A stretch of 59,753 nucleotides of DNA, taken from the NCBI GenBank assembly GCA_902780935.1, contig CACZHP010000003.1:108141-167893 (forward strand), given 5' to 3'. The position numbers were made by a program, and so were the translations under genes. The DNA comes from an uncultured Bacteroidia bacterium. GTDB taxonomy: Bacteria; Bacteroidota; Bacteroidia; Bacteroidales; UBA932. Under the pieces are notes generated by a model. The model searched no databases. It saw only the letters and a program-made list of their open reading frames with translations, and had not been told where the DNA came from. The stretch's first letter is position 1; the number at the start of each line of letters is the position of its first letter. Below are positions 34,087-43,174 of the stretch, one piece after another.

Positions 34087-36882
34087 TTAGAATAACGTGG
34101 GCTCGAAGAACTCGCCTTCGTCGGGAAGGTCGTCGATGTCGGGAAGTTTGCCTGAAGGCTCTTCCGGCATGATGTCGATCGGCTCATCGTTGGTGAGATC
34201 CTTCGCTTCGCTCTGGATGACATCGGTGGGGCCGGGCTCGGACGGCTGTCCGGTCTCATCGGCGTCAGAAACACTCTCGGGTTCAACAGGGTCAGGTTTA
34301 TCCAGCGGCTCGATGAAGCGAACCTTCTTGAGGTCGTACTGATGGCACTTCTTACCCTTGGCCGTGTAACCCTTCTTGGCGATGAACTCCTCCGCGTCGA
34401 TGTTCTCCGGATCCCTGTGCTCATACTTCTTCCCGAAGATGACCTGGAACTGAGGATGCTTGTCGTCGGTGATCTCAACGAGGTAGGACTTGGCTCCCGG
34501 AGCGATGAAAGACTGAGGGGTGTTGTCGCTTAGCACAAAGCTGAACCTCTTGACATAGAAGGCTTTGGCTGCGGCATCCCAATAGAGTGCGGTGTATGTT
34601 TTGCCCGGATCGAACTTCTCTATCTTCAGTATCTGGCCCTGATAGCGGTTCGACACGTCGAAGGAAGTCGTGTAGAAGGTGCCGTCCTTGAATATCGCCA
34701 GGACCTTGTCCTCCGGACCGAACTCGCCGAGATATAATCCCCTCTGCTCATCGTTGAGCTTCTGGATGTCAGAATCGAACCAGATGCCCTTCCCGCCGAT
34801 GGTCGAGACACCCTTGCTCTTGAGCTGGATCTTCGAGATGGCGAACTTGGAGACCAGGTTGCCCCTTGATGCCTTTCCCTTGATCGCCAGGGTCGAGAAG
34901 TCGTATTCCATCTGCGTTTTCTTGAGCTTCGGGCGTGGACGGAGATATATTCTCACGCTTTCGGCCTCACCGTTGGTGTTGACAGTGAACCAGAGAATCC
35001 TGGATCCTTCCTTGCCGGTAGTGATGTCGTAATCCTTGTCCCTTGTCACGCTGGTGATGGAGAACCTCTTGGCGTATGATACTGAGGTCTTTCCGTCGCG
35101 GTAGATCACGTTGTAGATGGTCCTCTCGTCGCCCCTGTTGAACACTCCGACATAAAGCAGGTCCTTCCAGAAGAAGGCCTTGTCCGTGACCTTCGTGATC
35201 CTGTACTTGCCGTCCTTGGAGATGACGAGGATCTCCGAGAGGTCGGAGCAGTCGCTCACGAACACACCGTTGTCGTCTTTCTTGAGGTTCAGGCCGACAA
35301 AGCCCTCCTCGTAGTTGGCGTACAGCTTCGCGTTGTTGCTGACGACCTTGGTGACAGCGATAGTCTCGAAGGCGGAGATCTCGGTCAGACGCTTGAAAGG
35401 CTTGCCATATTTGGCCTTGAGTCCCTTGAACCAAGCGATTGTGTATTCGGTGATATGCTCGATGTTGTCCCTGACCTTCTCCATCTCGGCCTCAATCGAT
35501 GCGATCTTCTCATCCATCGCCTTGGTATCGAACTTGGAGATCTTGCGGACAGGCTTCTCCACGAGCTTGTGGATGTCGTCCATGACAATCTCCCGGCGGA
35601 GGAGGTCCTGGTAGTTCTTCATCTCCGCAAAGACGTCCTCGAGCTGCTGCTCCCAGCTCTTCTGGTCCTGTTCGAGGATCTTGTACACCCTGTTCTCGAA
35701 GAATATGCGTTCAAGGGAGTCATAGTGCCACTCATCCTCGAGCTCGTCGAGACGGATGCGCAGCTGCCATTCCAGGATGTCCCTGGTGTGGTGAGTGTCG
35801 TAGATTAGTATATCCTTGACGCTCAGGAACTGAGGCTTGTTGTCCACGATCACGCAGGCGTTCGGGGCGATGTTGCACTCGCAGTCGGTGAAGGCGTAAA
35901 GGGCGTCGATCGTCTTGTCAGGGGAGACGTCGTTGGGAAGGTGGATTATGATCTCCACCTTGTCCGTAGTCATGTCCTCGATCTTCTTTATCTTGATTTT
36001 GCCCTTCTCCTTGGCCTTGACGATAGAGTCCTTGATGACCTCTGAAGTCTTACCATAGGGAATCTCGGTGATCGCTATGGTGTTCTTGTCAATCTTCTCG
36101 ATCTTCGCGCGAACCTTGACGCTGCCGCCGCGGGCTCCGTCCTTGTAGTTGCTGCAGTCTGCGCTGCCTCCGGTGGGGAAGTCCGGATAGATCGTGAAGT
36201 CCTTGCCTTCGAGGATGTCAACTGAAGCGTCGAGAAGCTCGTTGAAGTTATGAGGAAGAATCTTCGAGGCCATTCCGACCGCGATGCCCTCGGTACCCTG
36301 GGCCAGCAGGAGAGGGAAGCGCACGGGAAGCTCCGTGGGTTCCTGGTTACGTCCGTCGTAGGATGTCATCCAGTGGGTGACTTTTGGATCGAACACAACC
36401 TCTTTGGCGAACTTGGAAAGTCGGGCCTCGATGTACCTTGGGGCGGCGTTGCTGTCGCCGGTGAGGATGTTTCCCCAGTTACCCTGACAGTCGATCAAAA
36501 GACCTTTCTGACCCAGTTGGACCAGGGCTCCAAGGATGGATGCGTCGCCGTGGGGGTGGTACTGCATGGCCTGGCCGACAATATTGGCCACCTTGGTGTA
36601 GCTTCCGTCGTCCATCCTGTACATGGCGTGCAGCACGCGCCTTTGCACGGGCTTTAATCCGTCAACAATGTGGGGAACGGCCCTCTGGAGAATCACATAG
36701 GAGGAATAGTCCAGGAACCAGTCCTTGAACATCCCGGACAGCTTGTATTTCTTGCTGTCCGAGCTGAGCAACTTGTCGTACTTGCCTGTGGAGGGAGCGG
36801 GGGTTTCCTCGCCTTCCTCTTCCTCCTCATTGCCCTCCTCTTCAGGATCCTGTATGCCTTCCCACTGGTCGTCCTTCTCCAT
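34087..36882 (-). CDS. parC: DNA topoisomerase IV subunit A (gyrase A-like)
   Basis: 931 residues. After an acidic, low-complexity N-terminus (GNEEEEEGEETP) the GyrA/ParC breakage-reunion domain starts at about residue 48 (GMFKDWFLDYSSYVILQRAVPHI). It has QYHPHGDASIL and the active-site Tyr in AAPRYIEARLS. A C-terminal DNA-wrapping region has strands typical of a Bacteroidota ParC, without a clear GyrA-box. The last 60 residues are acidic and hydrophilic and include VIQSEAKDLTNDE, encoded by a repeat-like stretch. It decatenates chromosomes with ParE, which is not in the window. Confidence 0.9.
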   Translation of the reverse strand: MEKDDQWEGIQDPEEEGNEEEEEGEETPAPSTGKYDKLLSSDSKKYKLSGMFKDWFLDYSSYVILQRAVPHIVDGLKPVQRRVLHAMYRMDDGSYTKVANIVGQAMQYHPHGDASILGALVQLGQKGLLIDCQGNWGNILTGDSNAAPRYIEARLSKFAKEVVFDPKVTHWMTSYDGRNQEPTELPVRFPLLLAQGTEGIAVGMASKILPHNFNELLDASVDILEGKDFTIYPDFPTGGSADCSNYKDGARGGSVKVRAKIEKIDKNTIAITEIPYGKTSEVIKDSIVKAKEKGKIKIKKIEDMTTDKVEIIIHLPNDVSPDKTIDALYAFTDCECNIAPNACVIVDNKPQFLSVKDILIYDTHHTRDILEWQLRIRLDELEDEWHYDSLERIFFENRVYKILEQDQKSWEQQLEDVFAEMKNYQDLLRREIVMDDIHKLVEKPVRKISKFDTKAMDEKIASIEAEMEKVRDNIEHITEYTIAWFKGLKAKYGKPFKRLTEISAFETIAVTKVVSNNAKLYANYEEGFVGLNLKKDDNGVFVSDCSDLSEILVISKDGKYRITKVTDKAFFWKDLLYVGVFNRGDERTIYNVIYRDGKTSVSYAKRFSITSVTRDKDYDITTGKEGSRILWFTVNTNGEAESVRIYLRPRPKLKKTQMEYDFSTLAIKGKASRGNLVSKFAISKIQLKSKGVSTIGGKGIWFDSDIQKLNDEQRGLYLGEFGPEDKVLAIFKDGTFYTTSFDVSNRYQGQILKIEKFDPGKTYTALYWDAAAKAFYVKRFSFVLSDNTPQSFIAPGAKSYLVEITDDKHPQFQVIFGKKYEHRDPENIDAEEFIAKKGYTAKGKKCHQYDLKKVRFIEPLDKPDPVEPESVSDADETGQPSEPGPTDVIQSEAKDLTNDEPIDIMPEEPSGKLPDIDDLPDEGEFFEPTLF
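34193..34221. repeat. Interspersed-repeat-like segment in the parC tail
   Basis: Read on the coding strand it is GTCATCCAGAGCGAAGCG followed by AAGGATCTCAC. This closely resembles the dispersed GTCATTCTGAGCGAAGCG type repeat seen in many bacterial genomes, whose translation gives SEAK(D/N)L peptides. It lies in the disordered C-terminal tail and keeps the frame open. Assignment is from memory of such repeats. Confidence 0.5.
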
Positions 36883-36918
36883 ATTCCTTCTCCTTAAATA
36901 TTAATATTCAAAAGGTTA

Positions 36919-37800
36919 TTATTCCTCGTAACCGAATTTGCGCAGCTCCCTGCGGCTTTCCCTCCAGTCCGGATCAACCTTGACGAACAGCTGGAGGAAG
37001 ACCTTCTTCTGGAAGAAGTCCTCCATCTCGAGCCTCGCATCGGTGCCGGTCTTTTTGAGAGCGGCCCCTCCTTTCCCGATGATGATTCCCTTCTGGGAGT
37101 CCCTCGAGACGAGGATAACGGCACTGATCTCGTACCTCTCCCTGCCTTCCTTGAAGGCTTCGATGACCACCTCGCAGCTATAGGGGATCTCCTGGCTGTA
37201 ATTCTCCAGAATCTTCTCCCGGATGATCTCCGAGGCGAAGAAACGCAGGTTACGGTCTGTGAACTGGTCTTTGTCAAACCATGGCGGAGAGACCGGGAGC
37301 TTGCTGACGACGGCTTCGAAAACACTCTCGAGGTTGAATCTCTCCCGGGCCGAGACGGGTATAATCTCAGCCTTCGGAAGGGTCTCCTTCCACCAGCCCA
37401 TCAGCTCAAGCACCCTGGGCTGGTCGCTGATGTCGATCTTGTTGATCACGACCACCACGGGGCATTCGACCTTCTGGAGCTTGTCGATATATTCCTTGTT
37501 CTTGTCGGACTTCTCCACCACGTCGGTGACGTAGAGGATGATGTCGGCGTCGCCGATCGCGGCGTCCACGAACTTCATCATGTCCTCCTGAAGCCGGTAG
37601 TTGGGCTTCAGCATGCCCGGGGTGTCGGAATATACGATCTGATACTCGTCGGTGTTGACGATCCCCATGATCCGGTGGCGGGTTGTCTGCGCCTTTGCCG
37701 TGACAATGGAGAGCTTTTCCCCAACAAGGGCATTCATGAGAGTGGATTTGCCCACATTCGGGTTACCGATGATGTTGACAAATCCAGCCCTGTGCTCCAT
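36919..37800 (-). CDS. era: Ribosome-assembly GTPase Era
   Basis: 293 residues. The G domain has IIGNPNVGKSTLMN (G1), TTRH (G2 region), SDTPGM (G3) and VINKIDIS (G4). The C-terminal KH domain has GIIIGKGGAALKKTGTDARLEME. It binds 16S rRNA during 30S maturation. I take MEHRAGFVNIIG at 37800 as the start because it matches the family; an upstream Met at 37821, overlapping the rluB stop, is possible. Confidence 0.95.
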   Translation of the reverse strand: MEHRAGFVNIIGNPNVGKSTLMNALVGEKLSIVTAKAQTTRHRIMGIVNTDEYQIVYSDTPGMLKPNYRLQEDMMKFVDAAIGDADIILYVTDVVEKSDKNKEYIDKLQKVECPVVVVINKIDISDQPRVLELMGWWKETLPKAEIIPVSARERFNLESVFEAVVSKLPVSPPWFDKDQFTDRNLRFFASEIIREKILENYSQEIPYSCEVVIEAFKEGRERYEISAVILVSRDSQKGIIIGKGGAALKKTGTDARLEMEDFFQKKVFLQLFVKVDPDWRESRRELRKFGYEE

Positions 37801-37813
37801 GTTTTTTACTTCT

Positions 37814-39274
37814 TTAGACATAGGCCCCCATCCTGAGGACGTTGACCTCGCCCTCACTGAGGTATCTCCACTCGCCCTTCTTGAGCCCCTTCTTAGTGAG
37901 GCCGGCGAAGTAAACCCTGTCAAGGGCTTTGACGGTGTAGCCGAGGCTCTCGAATATCCTGCGGACTATGCGGTTCTTCCCGGAGTGGATCTCGATACCG
38001 AGCTTGCGGTGGTCGCCAGCATCGATGTATTCGAGCTCATCAGCTTTGATCACGCCGTCATTGAGTTCAAGACCCTCGACCAATATTTTCTCCTTGTCAG
38101 CCTCGTCCAAAGCTTTGTCGAGGATGACCTGGTAGATCTTCTTCTTGTTGAAAGACGGGTGTGTCAGCTGCTCGGCGATCTCGCCGTCATTTGTGAACAT
38201 AAGCACACCGGTAGTGTTCTTGTCCAGCCTTCCGACAGGGAATACCCTTGCTGAGCAGCCCTTTATGAGATCCATGACGGTCTTGTCGGCATGAGGGTCG
38301 CTGGCACTGGTCACGAAGCCCTTGGGCTTATTCATGACAATGTACACCTTCTCCTCTCCCTTGAGCCTCTCTCCGTTGAAACGGATGTCGTCCTTCAGGA
38401 CATTCACTTTCGTCCCAAGCTCGGTCACTACCTCACCGTTGACGGTGACGACTCCGGCCTGGATCAGGGTGTCGGCCTCGCGGCGGGAACATACACCAGA
38501 GTTGGCTATGAACTTGTTGAGGCGGATCTCCTCCTTGATCGGTGTGGGGACAGTGTCGTTATCAGAGAAAGCCTGATTGTCAATCTGGGGCTTCCTGGAA
38601 AGCATCTGGTTGATTCCGGCCTCGTCAGTATTGGTGAAATGAGGGCCACTCTTGCGGGCGGGTTTCCTGGGAGCGGGCTTTGAGAATCCACCCCTGTTGT
38701 TGTCTCTGGAACCGTAGGAAGGACGTCCCTCTCCGTATCTGGGACGGCTCTCGCCATAACGCTGAGGTCTATCTTCACTGAATCTGGGCCTGTCCTCTCC
38801 GTACTTGGGGCGGCTATCGCTCCTCTGGGGACGGTCATTATTGTAGCGGGGACGGTCGTTGCCAAAACGCGGCCTGTCATTGTTGTAGCGGGGACGGTCG
38901 CTACCGTAGTGGGGCCTGTCCTCACCGTACCTGGGGCTTCCCTCACTCCTTTGGGGACGGTCGCTGCCGTAACGCGGACGGTCACTGCCATAGCGGGGCT
39001 TGTCCTCGCTGTACCTCGGCCTGTCCTCACCATACCTGGGACGGCTCTGGCCATAAGAACGTCTCTCTCCACCCTGGCCATAGGCTGGGCGTCCGGTCCT
39101 GTTCGAGTTGCCTTCAGAATAATTCCTGTGATTGTTGTCGCTGTACGATCCGACTTTCCTCCTTGGCCTTAGCCTGCGGCCTTCGGCTGAATAGTTGCTT
39201 GCGGATCCATCATTCCTCGCGTAATCCCTACGCTCCTCGTGGTTCTCTTGACCACCATTAAATTTTTCTTCCAT
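37814..39274 (-). CDS. rluB: 23S rRNA pseudouridine synthase (RluB/RsuA family) with repetitive N-terminal extension
   Basis: 486 residues. The C-terminal half is a standard RsuA-family enzyme: S4 domain IRLNKFIANSGVCSRREAD, catalytic Asp in FPVGRLDKNTTGVL, and HSGKNRIVRRIFESLGYTV. The first 240 residues are a disordered, highly basic extension with about 18 RPRYGxD-like units (residues about 76-190). Such extensions occur in Bacteroidota RluB but vary in length; RNA or ribosome contact is an inference. The start MEEKFNGG at 39274 is chosen over an in-frame Met at 39292. Confidence 0.9.
   Translation of the reverse strand: MEEKFNGGQENHEERRDYARNDGSASNYSAEGRRLRPRRKVGSYSDNNHRNYSEGNSNRTGRPAYGQGGERRSYGQSRPRYGEDRPRYSEDKPRYGSDRPRYGSDRPQRSEGSPRYGEDRPHYGSDRPRYNNDRPRFGNDRPRYNNDRPQRSDSRPKYGEDRPRFSEDRPQRYGESRPRYGEGRPSYGSRDNNRGGFSKPAPRKPARKSGPHFTNTDEAGINQMLSRKPQIDNQAFSDNDTVPTPIKEEIRLNKFIANSGVCSRREADTLIQAGVVTVNGEVVTELGTKVNVLKDDIRFNGERLKGEEKVYIVMNKPKGFVTSASDPHADKTVMDLIKGCSARVFPVGRLDKNTTGVLMFTNDGEIAEQLTHPSFNKKKIYQVILDKALDEADKEKILVEGLELNDGVIKADELEYIDAGDHRKLGIEIHSGKNRIVRRIFESLGYTVKALDRVYFAGLTKKGLKKGEWRYLSEGEVNVLRMGAYV
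38705..39049 (-). repeat. Minisatellite-like coding repeats in the rluB N-terminus
   Basis: Repeated units of about 18-21 nt encode RPRYGED, RPRYGSD, RPRYNND and similar. They are related but not identical at the DNA level (GGGACGGTC and GGCCTGTC type variants), consistent with slippage and drift. Likely to vary in number between strains. Confidence 0.75.
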
Positions 39275-39329
39275 GATTTGATGTGGCATCACGCCACTTT
39301 TAAAAATTAAAAATAGGTTATTACTCTTT

Positions 39330-40100
39330 TTATTTGAGTTTGAAAATATAAGTGATTGTTCCTTGCTGAAGCGCCGGCGCGTCAGCGCTCTGATTAAAGT
39401 GGGCCTTCATGGCGGCGGATCTCGCCGCGGCCCATAAGGTCTGGTTGTTGACGGTTGTGCCCTGGCCGCCGGCCACGGCTTTGGTTACGTTTCCATAGTT
39501 GTCCACCCAGATGTCCACGACCACCTTGCCTTCGTCCTGGACGGCGTAATCAGGTCTGGGAAGGGCTCCCAGCACGCTGCGTCCCTTGACATGGGCATTC
39601 GGGGTGCCATCGGACTTCCCGACCTGGGTGTTGCCCTTCGGATGGCCCGCCTTGAACTCCGCGTTCGGGTTGGTGGCCCCGTGGGGGGCGAGAGAAGAGT
39701 CTTTCTTGCTCATGCCGGGGAACAGGGCGTTCTGCTTGATCTCCTCTTTGGGAGCCGGAACCTCCACGTCCCCGAAGTCGTCGGGCTTCGCCTCGGCGGT
39801 CTTGTTTGTCCTTTCGGACTTGATGGGAGACTCGCTTCTCTGGATCAGCTCGACTGGTTTGGTCTTGTCCACATCCTCGGCCTGAGGCTGCCGGCCAAGC
39901 CTCTGCCTTCTGATCTGCTGAGGCTCATCCTCCTCGAAATCAATCAGGAAGGTCTGCTCCTCTGGCGGAGGATAAATGTATTTCAGACCCGTGAAAGCGC
40001 AGGAGAGCAAGACGACCAGATGGACGGCGACCGTAAGGACGATCCCCGTCGTGGTGGAGACTTTCGCCTCCTTCTCTCTTTCGCGAAGGTACTGTTTCAT
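39330..40100 (-). CDS. TonB-like energy transducer
   Basis: 256 residues with one N-terminal helix (VLTVAVHLVVLLSCAF), a charged and proline-containing periplasmic linker (PVELIQRSESPIKSERTNK), and a C-terminal TonB/TolA-like domain (EGKVVVDIWVDNYGNVTKAVAG ... QGTITYIFKLK). With ExbB and ExbD just upstream it would transmit proton-motive force to outer-membrane receptors or the Tol system. Two adjacent ATGs (40103 and 40100) are possible starts, overlapping the exbD stop. Confidence 0.82.
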   Translation of the reverse strand: MKQYLREREKEAKVSTTTGIVLTVAVHLVVLLSCAFTGLKYIYPPPEEQTFLIDFEEDEPQQIRRQRLGRQPQAEDVDKTKPVELIQRSESPIKSERTNKTAEAKPDDFGDVEVPAPKEEIKQNALFPGMSKKDSSLAPHGATNPNAEFKAGHPKGNTQVGKSDGTPNAHVKGRSVLGALPRPDYAVQDEGKVVVDIWVDNYGNVTKAVAGGQGTTVNNQTLWAAARSAAMKAHFNQSADAPALQQGTITYIFKLK

Positions 40101-40510
40101 CATTCAGGCTGTGTGGCCAATATTACCTTGTAGTGGTTCCGTTTGGCGATATTCATGACGGAGACAACTTCCCTGACGGGGACTGACTCGTCCGTGTAGA
40201 TCGAGAAGGTGGGATCCTCCTCCCCTTGGAGCAGGCCGACGAGCTCGTCCTCCAGCTCCGTGAACTGGACAGGGGTCTCGTCTCCGTTGAGATGGTAGGT
40301 GTAAGTCTCTCCACCCCAATCTTTTATGGATACGCTGACGGTCGGCTTGGCGCTCACCTGGCCCGTGCTCTTTGGGAGCAGGAGCTTCAGGGCGTTCGGA
40401 TTGACCAGTGTCGAGGTGACCAGGAAAAAGATCAGCAGCAGGAACACCAGGTCAGTCATGGAGGACATGGCCAAGTCCGACATCACTTTTGTGGATCTCT
40501 TGAAAGCCAT
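40100..40510 (-). CDS. exbD: ExbD/TolR biopolymer transport protein
   Basis: 136 residues with one N-terminal transmembrane helix (DLVFLLLIFFLVTSTLV, preceded by the conserved Asp in SSMTDLVF) and a small periplasmic domain (REVVSVMNIAKRNHYKVIL). It forms the proton channel with ExbB. Only 3 nt separate it from the exbB-like gene, and its stop overlaps the TonB-like start. Confidence 0.9.
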   Translation of the reverse strand: MAFKRSTKVMSDLAMSSMTDLVFLLLIFFLVTSTLVNPNALKLLLPKSTGQVSAKPTVSVSIKDWGGETYTYHLNGDETPVQFTELEDELVGLLQGEEDPTFSIYTDESVPVREVVSVMNIAKRNHYKVILATQPE

Positions 40511-40513
40511 GAG

Positions 40514-41251
40514 CTATTTCTCCTCTTCGTTGTCAGCAGGTTCGTGCAGAAGGTCCATGAAGTCGATGGTCGCGGACTCCATCTTGAACATAAGGTCGGA
40601 GATCTGGGCCGTGAGGTAGTTGTAGCCGAAATAGGCGAGGATACCGACGATAAGACCGCCGACGGTTGTGATCATGGCGGTGTAGATACCGCTGGAAAGC
40701 AGGGTGATGTCGATGTTGTTGCCGGCGTTGGCCATGTTGAAGAAGGCCTGCACCATACCGAGGACGGTTCCGAGGAATCCGATCATGGGGGCGCCTCCGG
40801 AGATGGTGGCGAGGGTGGGAAGCCCCTTCTCAAGCCTGGCGATCTCGACGTTGCCCATGTTCTCGACAGCGGTCTGGATGTCGGTCAGCGGCCTTCCGAT
40901 CCTCTCGATGCCCTTCTCGACGAGACGGGCGATAGGGGAGTCGTACTTCTCGCAAAGGGAGAGGGCGCTCTTGACCTTGCCTTCGTGGATGTAGTCGCGG
41001 ATGTCCCTCATGAAGTTCTTGTCTACCTGCTGGGCCTTGTGGATCATCCACCATTTCTTGCCGAAGATGTAAATGGCTATCACTGAGAGGATGGCGAGGA
41101 CGATCATGAGCCATCCGCCCTTGGCGGCCATCTGGATCAAGGAATAACTCTGCTCGACTTGCTGCGGGGCGGCCTGGGCCGCCATGGACGCTGTTTCGGC
41201 CATTCCCGTCGCGGCGGAGTCCAGGCCTACCTGTAATAGATGGAACAACAT
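40514..41251 (-). CDS. exbB: ExbB/TolQ/MotA-type proton channel protein
   Basis: 245 residues. A TM helix (GWLMIVLAILSVIAIYIF), a cytoplasmic helical domain, then the two-helix hairpin that defines the family: GGAPMIGFLGTVLGMVQAFFNMA and SSGIYTAMITTVGGLIVGILAYFGYN. It powers the TonB-like protein with ExbD. An alanine-rich stretch precedes the first helix. It is the first gene of its operon. Confidence 0.92.
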   Translation of the reverse strand: MLFHLLQVGLDSAATGMAETASMAAQAAPQQVEQSYSLIQMAAKGGWLMIVLAILSVIAIYIFGKKWWMIHKAQQVDKNFMRDIRDYIHEGKVKSALSLCEKYDSPIARLVEKGIERIGRPLTDIQTAVENMGNVEIARLEKGLPTLATISGGAPMIGFLGTVLGMVQAFFNMANAGNNIDITLLSSGIYTAMITTVGGLIVGILAYFGYNYLTAQISDLMFKMESATIDFMDLLHEPADNEEEK

Positions 41252-41323
41252 AATTATAACGTACGTTTTATGATTTGCTTATCAAAACATGACGTGGACT
41301 GCACATATCACGCCACCAACCTG

Positions 41324-41331
41324 CAAAGATA
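41324..41331 (-). promoter_or_regulatory. -7 box of the exbB-exbD-tonB promoter
   Basis: On the minus strand TATCTTTG is an exact TAnnTTTG match about 70 nt upstream of exbB. No good TTG is seen at -33. Confidence 0.5.
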
Positions 41332-41353
41332 GTGAAAAAATACGACTTTTCCT

Positions 41354-42124
41354 TTAATATTCAACCTTACTGAGGAATAACGCGTGGCCGGGGACCGATT
41401 CTCCGGCGTCGCTTCTGGATCCGCCTTTCACCAGGATGTCCATCCACGCCTCTTCCTGACGGCCGCGGCCGATGTCCAGAAGCGAGCCCACGACCGCCCT
41501 GACCATGTTCCTGAGGAATCTGTCGGCGCTGATCGTGAACACGAGATAGTCGCCTTCACTGGCCGGGTAGCCCATCATCCGGACGTGGTCAGGGGTGTAA
41601 GTCTCCCAGACGGCCTTGGTCACGGTGCAGATCGAGGTCTTGTTGTCTGTGCCTACCTTCTCGAAGCAGCTGAAATCGTGTTTTCCGAGCAGTTTGACGG
41701 CGGCCCTGTTCATCTTCTCCACGTCCAGCGGGAAGGTGTAAAGATATGAGTAATGGCTGATGAACGGGTCTTTTTTCCTATGGATGAAATATTTGTATTC
41801 CCTCTGCCTCGCGTCGAACCTCGAGTGGAAATCCGGGGCGGCCGGAGTGATCCCGTGGACCTTGATTCCATGGGGCAGGATGGCATTTATTTTGTAGCCG
41901 ACAAGCCCGGCGTCAAGGTCCTCGACTGAGGTGTCGAAATGCGCGACGTAACCGACCGCATTGACCGTGGAATCAGTCCTGCCGGCGCCTGTGACGGAGA
42001 TTCGCTCTCTCAGGAGAGTGGACAAGGCATCCTCGAGGCACTCTTGGATGGTTTTATCGTGGCTCTGCGTCTGCCAGCCGTGAAAACCTGAGCCGTCATA
42101 GGAAAGGGTGATCTTGTAGCGCAT
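41354..42124 (-). CDS. truA: tRNA pseudouridine synthase A
   Basis: 256 residues. It starts MRYKITLSYDGSGFHGWQ; the catalytic Asp is in GAGRTDSTVNAVG. RQREYKYFIHR and FLRNMVRAVVGSLLDIGRG follow. It makes pseudouridine at tRNA positions 38-40. A longer open frame upstream runs antisense to moxR and is not used. It is divergent from moxR with 46 nt between the start codons. Confidence 0.96.
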   Translation of the reverse strand: MRYKITLSYDGSGFHGWQTQSHDKTIQECLEDALSTLLRERISVTGAGRTDSTVNAVGYVAHFDTSVEDLDAGLVGYKINAILPHGIKVHGITPAAPDFHSRFDARQREYKYFIHRKKDPFISHYSYLYTFPLDVEKMNRAAVKLLGKHDFSCFEKVGTDNKTSICTVTKAVWETYTPDHVRMMGYPASEGDYLVFTISADRFLRNMVRAVVGSLLDIGRGRQEEAWMDILVKGGSRSDAGESVPGHALFLSKVEY

Positions 42125-42170
42125 GGAAGAGGCTGTTGTTGATACGCGAAAATATAAAAAAACACATAAG

Positions 42171-43163
42171 ATGGAAAGTGTTAACATCAAAGAATTGAAT
42201 GACCGCATCCAAAAGGAGAGCGCTTTCGTGGACATGCTGTCCCTTGAGATGGGCAAGGTCATCGTCGGGCAGAAGCAGCTGGTGGAGAACCTGCTCATCG
42301 GACTCCTCGCCAACGGGCATATCCTTCTGGAAGGTGTTCCTGGACTTGCCAAGACTTTGGCGATCAGCACATTGTCACAAGCGATCGATGCAAGGTTCAG
42401 CCGCATCCAGTTCACTCCTGACCTCCTCCCCGCGGATCTTGTGGGCACGATGATATATTCCCAGAAAGACGAGCGGTTCGAGGTCCACAAAGGCCCTGTC
42501 TTCGCTAACTTCGTGCTGGCCGATGAGATCAACCGTTCCCCGGCGAAGGTCCAGTCCGCTCTGCTTGAGGCCATGCAGGAGCGCCAGGTCACGATCGGAG
42601 ACGAGACTTTCAAGCTCCCAGAGCCTTTCCTCGTGATGGCCACCCAGAACCCTATCGAGCAGGAGGGTACCTATCCTCTTCCGGAGGCCCAGGTGGACCG
42701 TTTCATGCTCAAGGTCGTTGTGAGCTACCCCAAGAAAGAGGAGGAGAAACTGATCATCCGGATGAATAACAGCGGCGAGTTCCCCAAGGCGAGCCCTGTC
42801 ATCAAGCCCGAGGACATCGTCAGGGCGAGGCAGGTCGTGCGGGATGTCTATATGGACGAGAAGATCGAGCGCTACATCGTGGACATCGTCTATGCGACCA
42901 GGACCCCGGAGGAATATGGACTCGGAAAGCTCAAGGACCTGATCTCCTTCGGAGGCTCGCCCCGAGCCAGCATCTCCCTCGCCATGGCAGCAAAGGCATT
43001 CGCTTTCATAAGGCGCAGGGGATATGTGATTCCTGAGGATGTCAGGGCTGTCTGCAACGAGGTCCTTCGCCACCGTATAGGTCTCACCTACGAGGCTGAG
43101 GCCGAGAATGTGACGACCGAGCAGATCATCGCCGAGGTCATCAACGCCGTCCAGGTTCCTTAA
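42171..43163 (+). CDS. MoxR-type AAA+ ATPase, first gene of the Bat operon
   Basis: 330 residues. Walker A ILLEGVPGLAKT, Walker B VLADEINRSPAKVQSALLEAMQE, sensor block FLVMATQNPIEQEGTYPLPEAQ. MoxR ATPases act as chaperones for von Willebrand factor proteins, here BatA and BatB downstream. An upstream Met at 42123 is in frame, but MESVNIKELND at 42171 fits the family. Confidence 0.93.
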   Translation: MESVNIKELNDRIQKESAFVDMLSLEMGKVIVGQKQLVENLLIGLLANGHILLEGVPGLAKTLAISTLSQAIDARFSRIQFTPDLLPADLVGTMIYSQKDERFEVHKGPVFANFVLADEINRSPAKVQSALLEAMQERQVTIGDETFKLPEPFLVMATQNPIEQEGTYPLPEAQVDRFMLKVVVSYPKKEEEKLIIRMNNSGEFPKASPVIKPEDIVRARQVVRDVYMDEKIERYIVDIVYATRTPEEYGLGKLKDLISFGGSPRASISLAMAAKAFAFIRRRGYVIPEDVRAVCNEVLRHRIGLTYEAEAENVTTEQIIAEVINAVQVP

Positions 43164-43174
43164 TATATTCAGAA

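Noticed and set aside
38705-39049. CRISPR-like or intergenic tandem repeat
   Set aside because: The units are in the rluB frame, not separated by unique spacers, and encode a coherent RPRYGxD tract.
39275-39329. Short hairpin GTGGCATCACGCCAC between the TonB-like gene and rluB
   Set aside because: Only a 5-bp stem without a T run; too weak to call a terminator or operator.
41354-42643. Longer TruA with 170 extra N-terminal residues
   Set aside because: The extra part is antisense to moxR and the family starts at MRYKITLSYDG.
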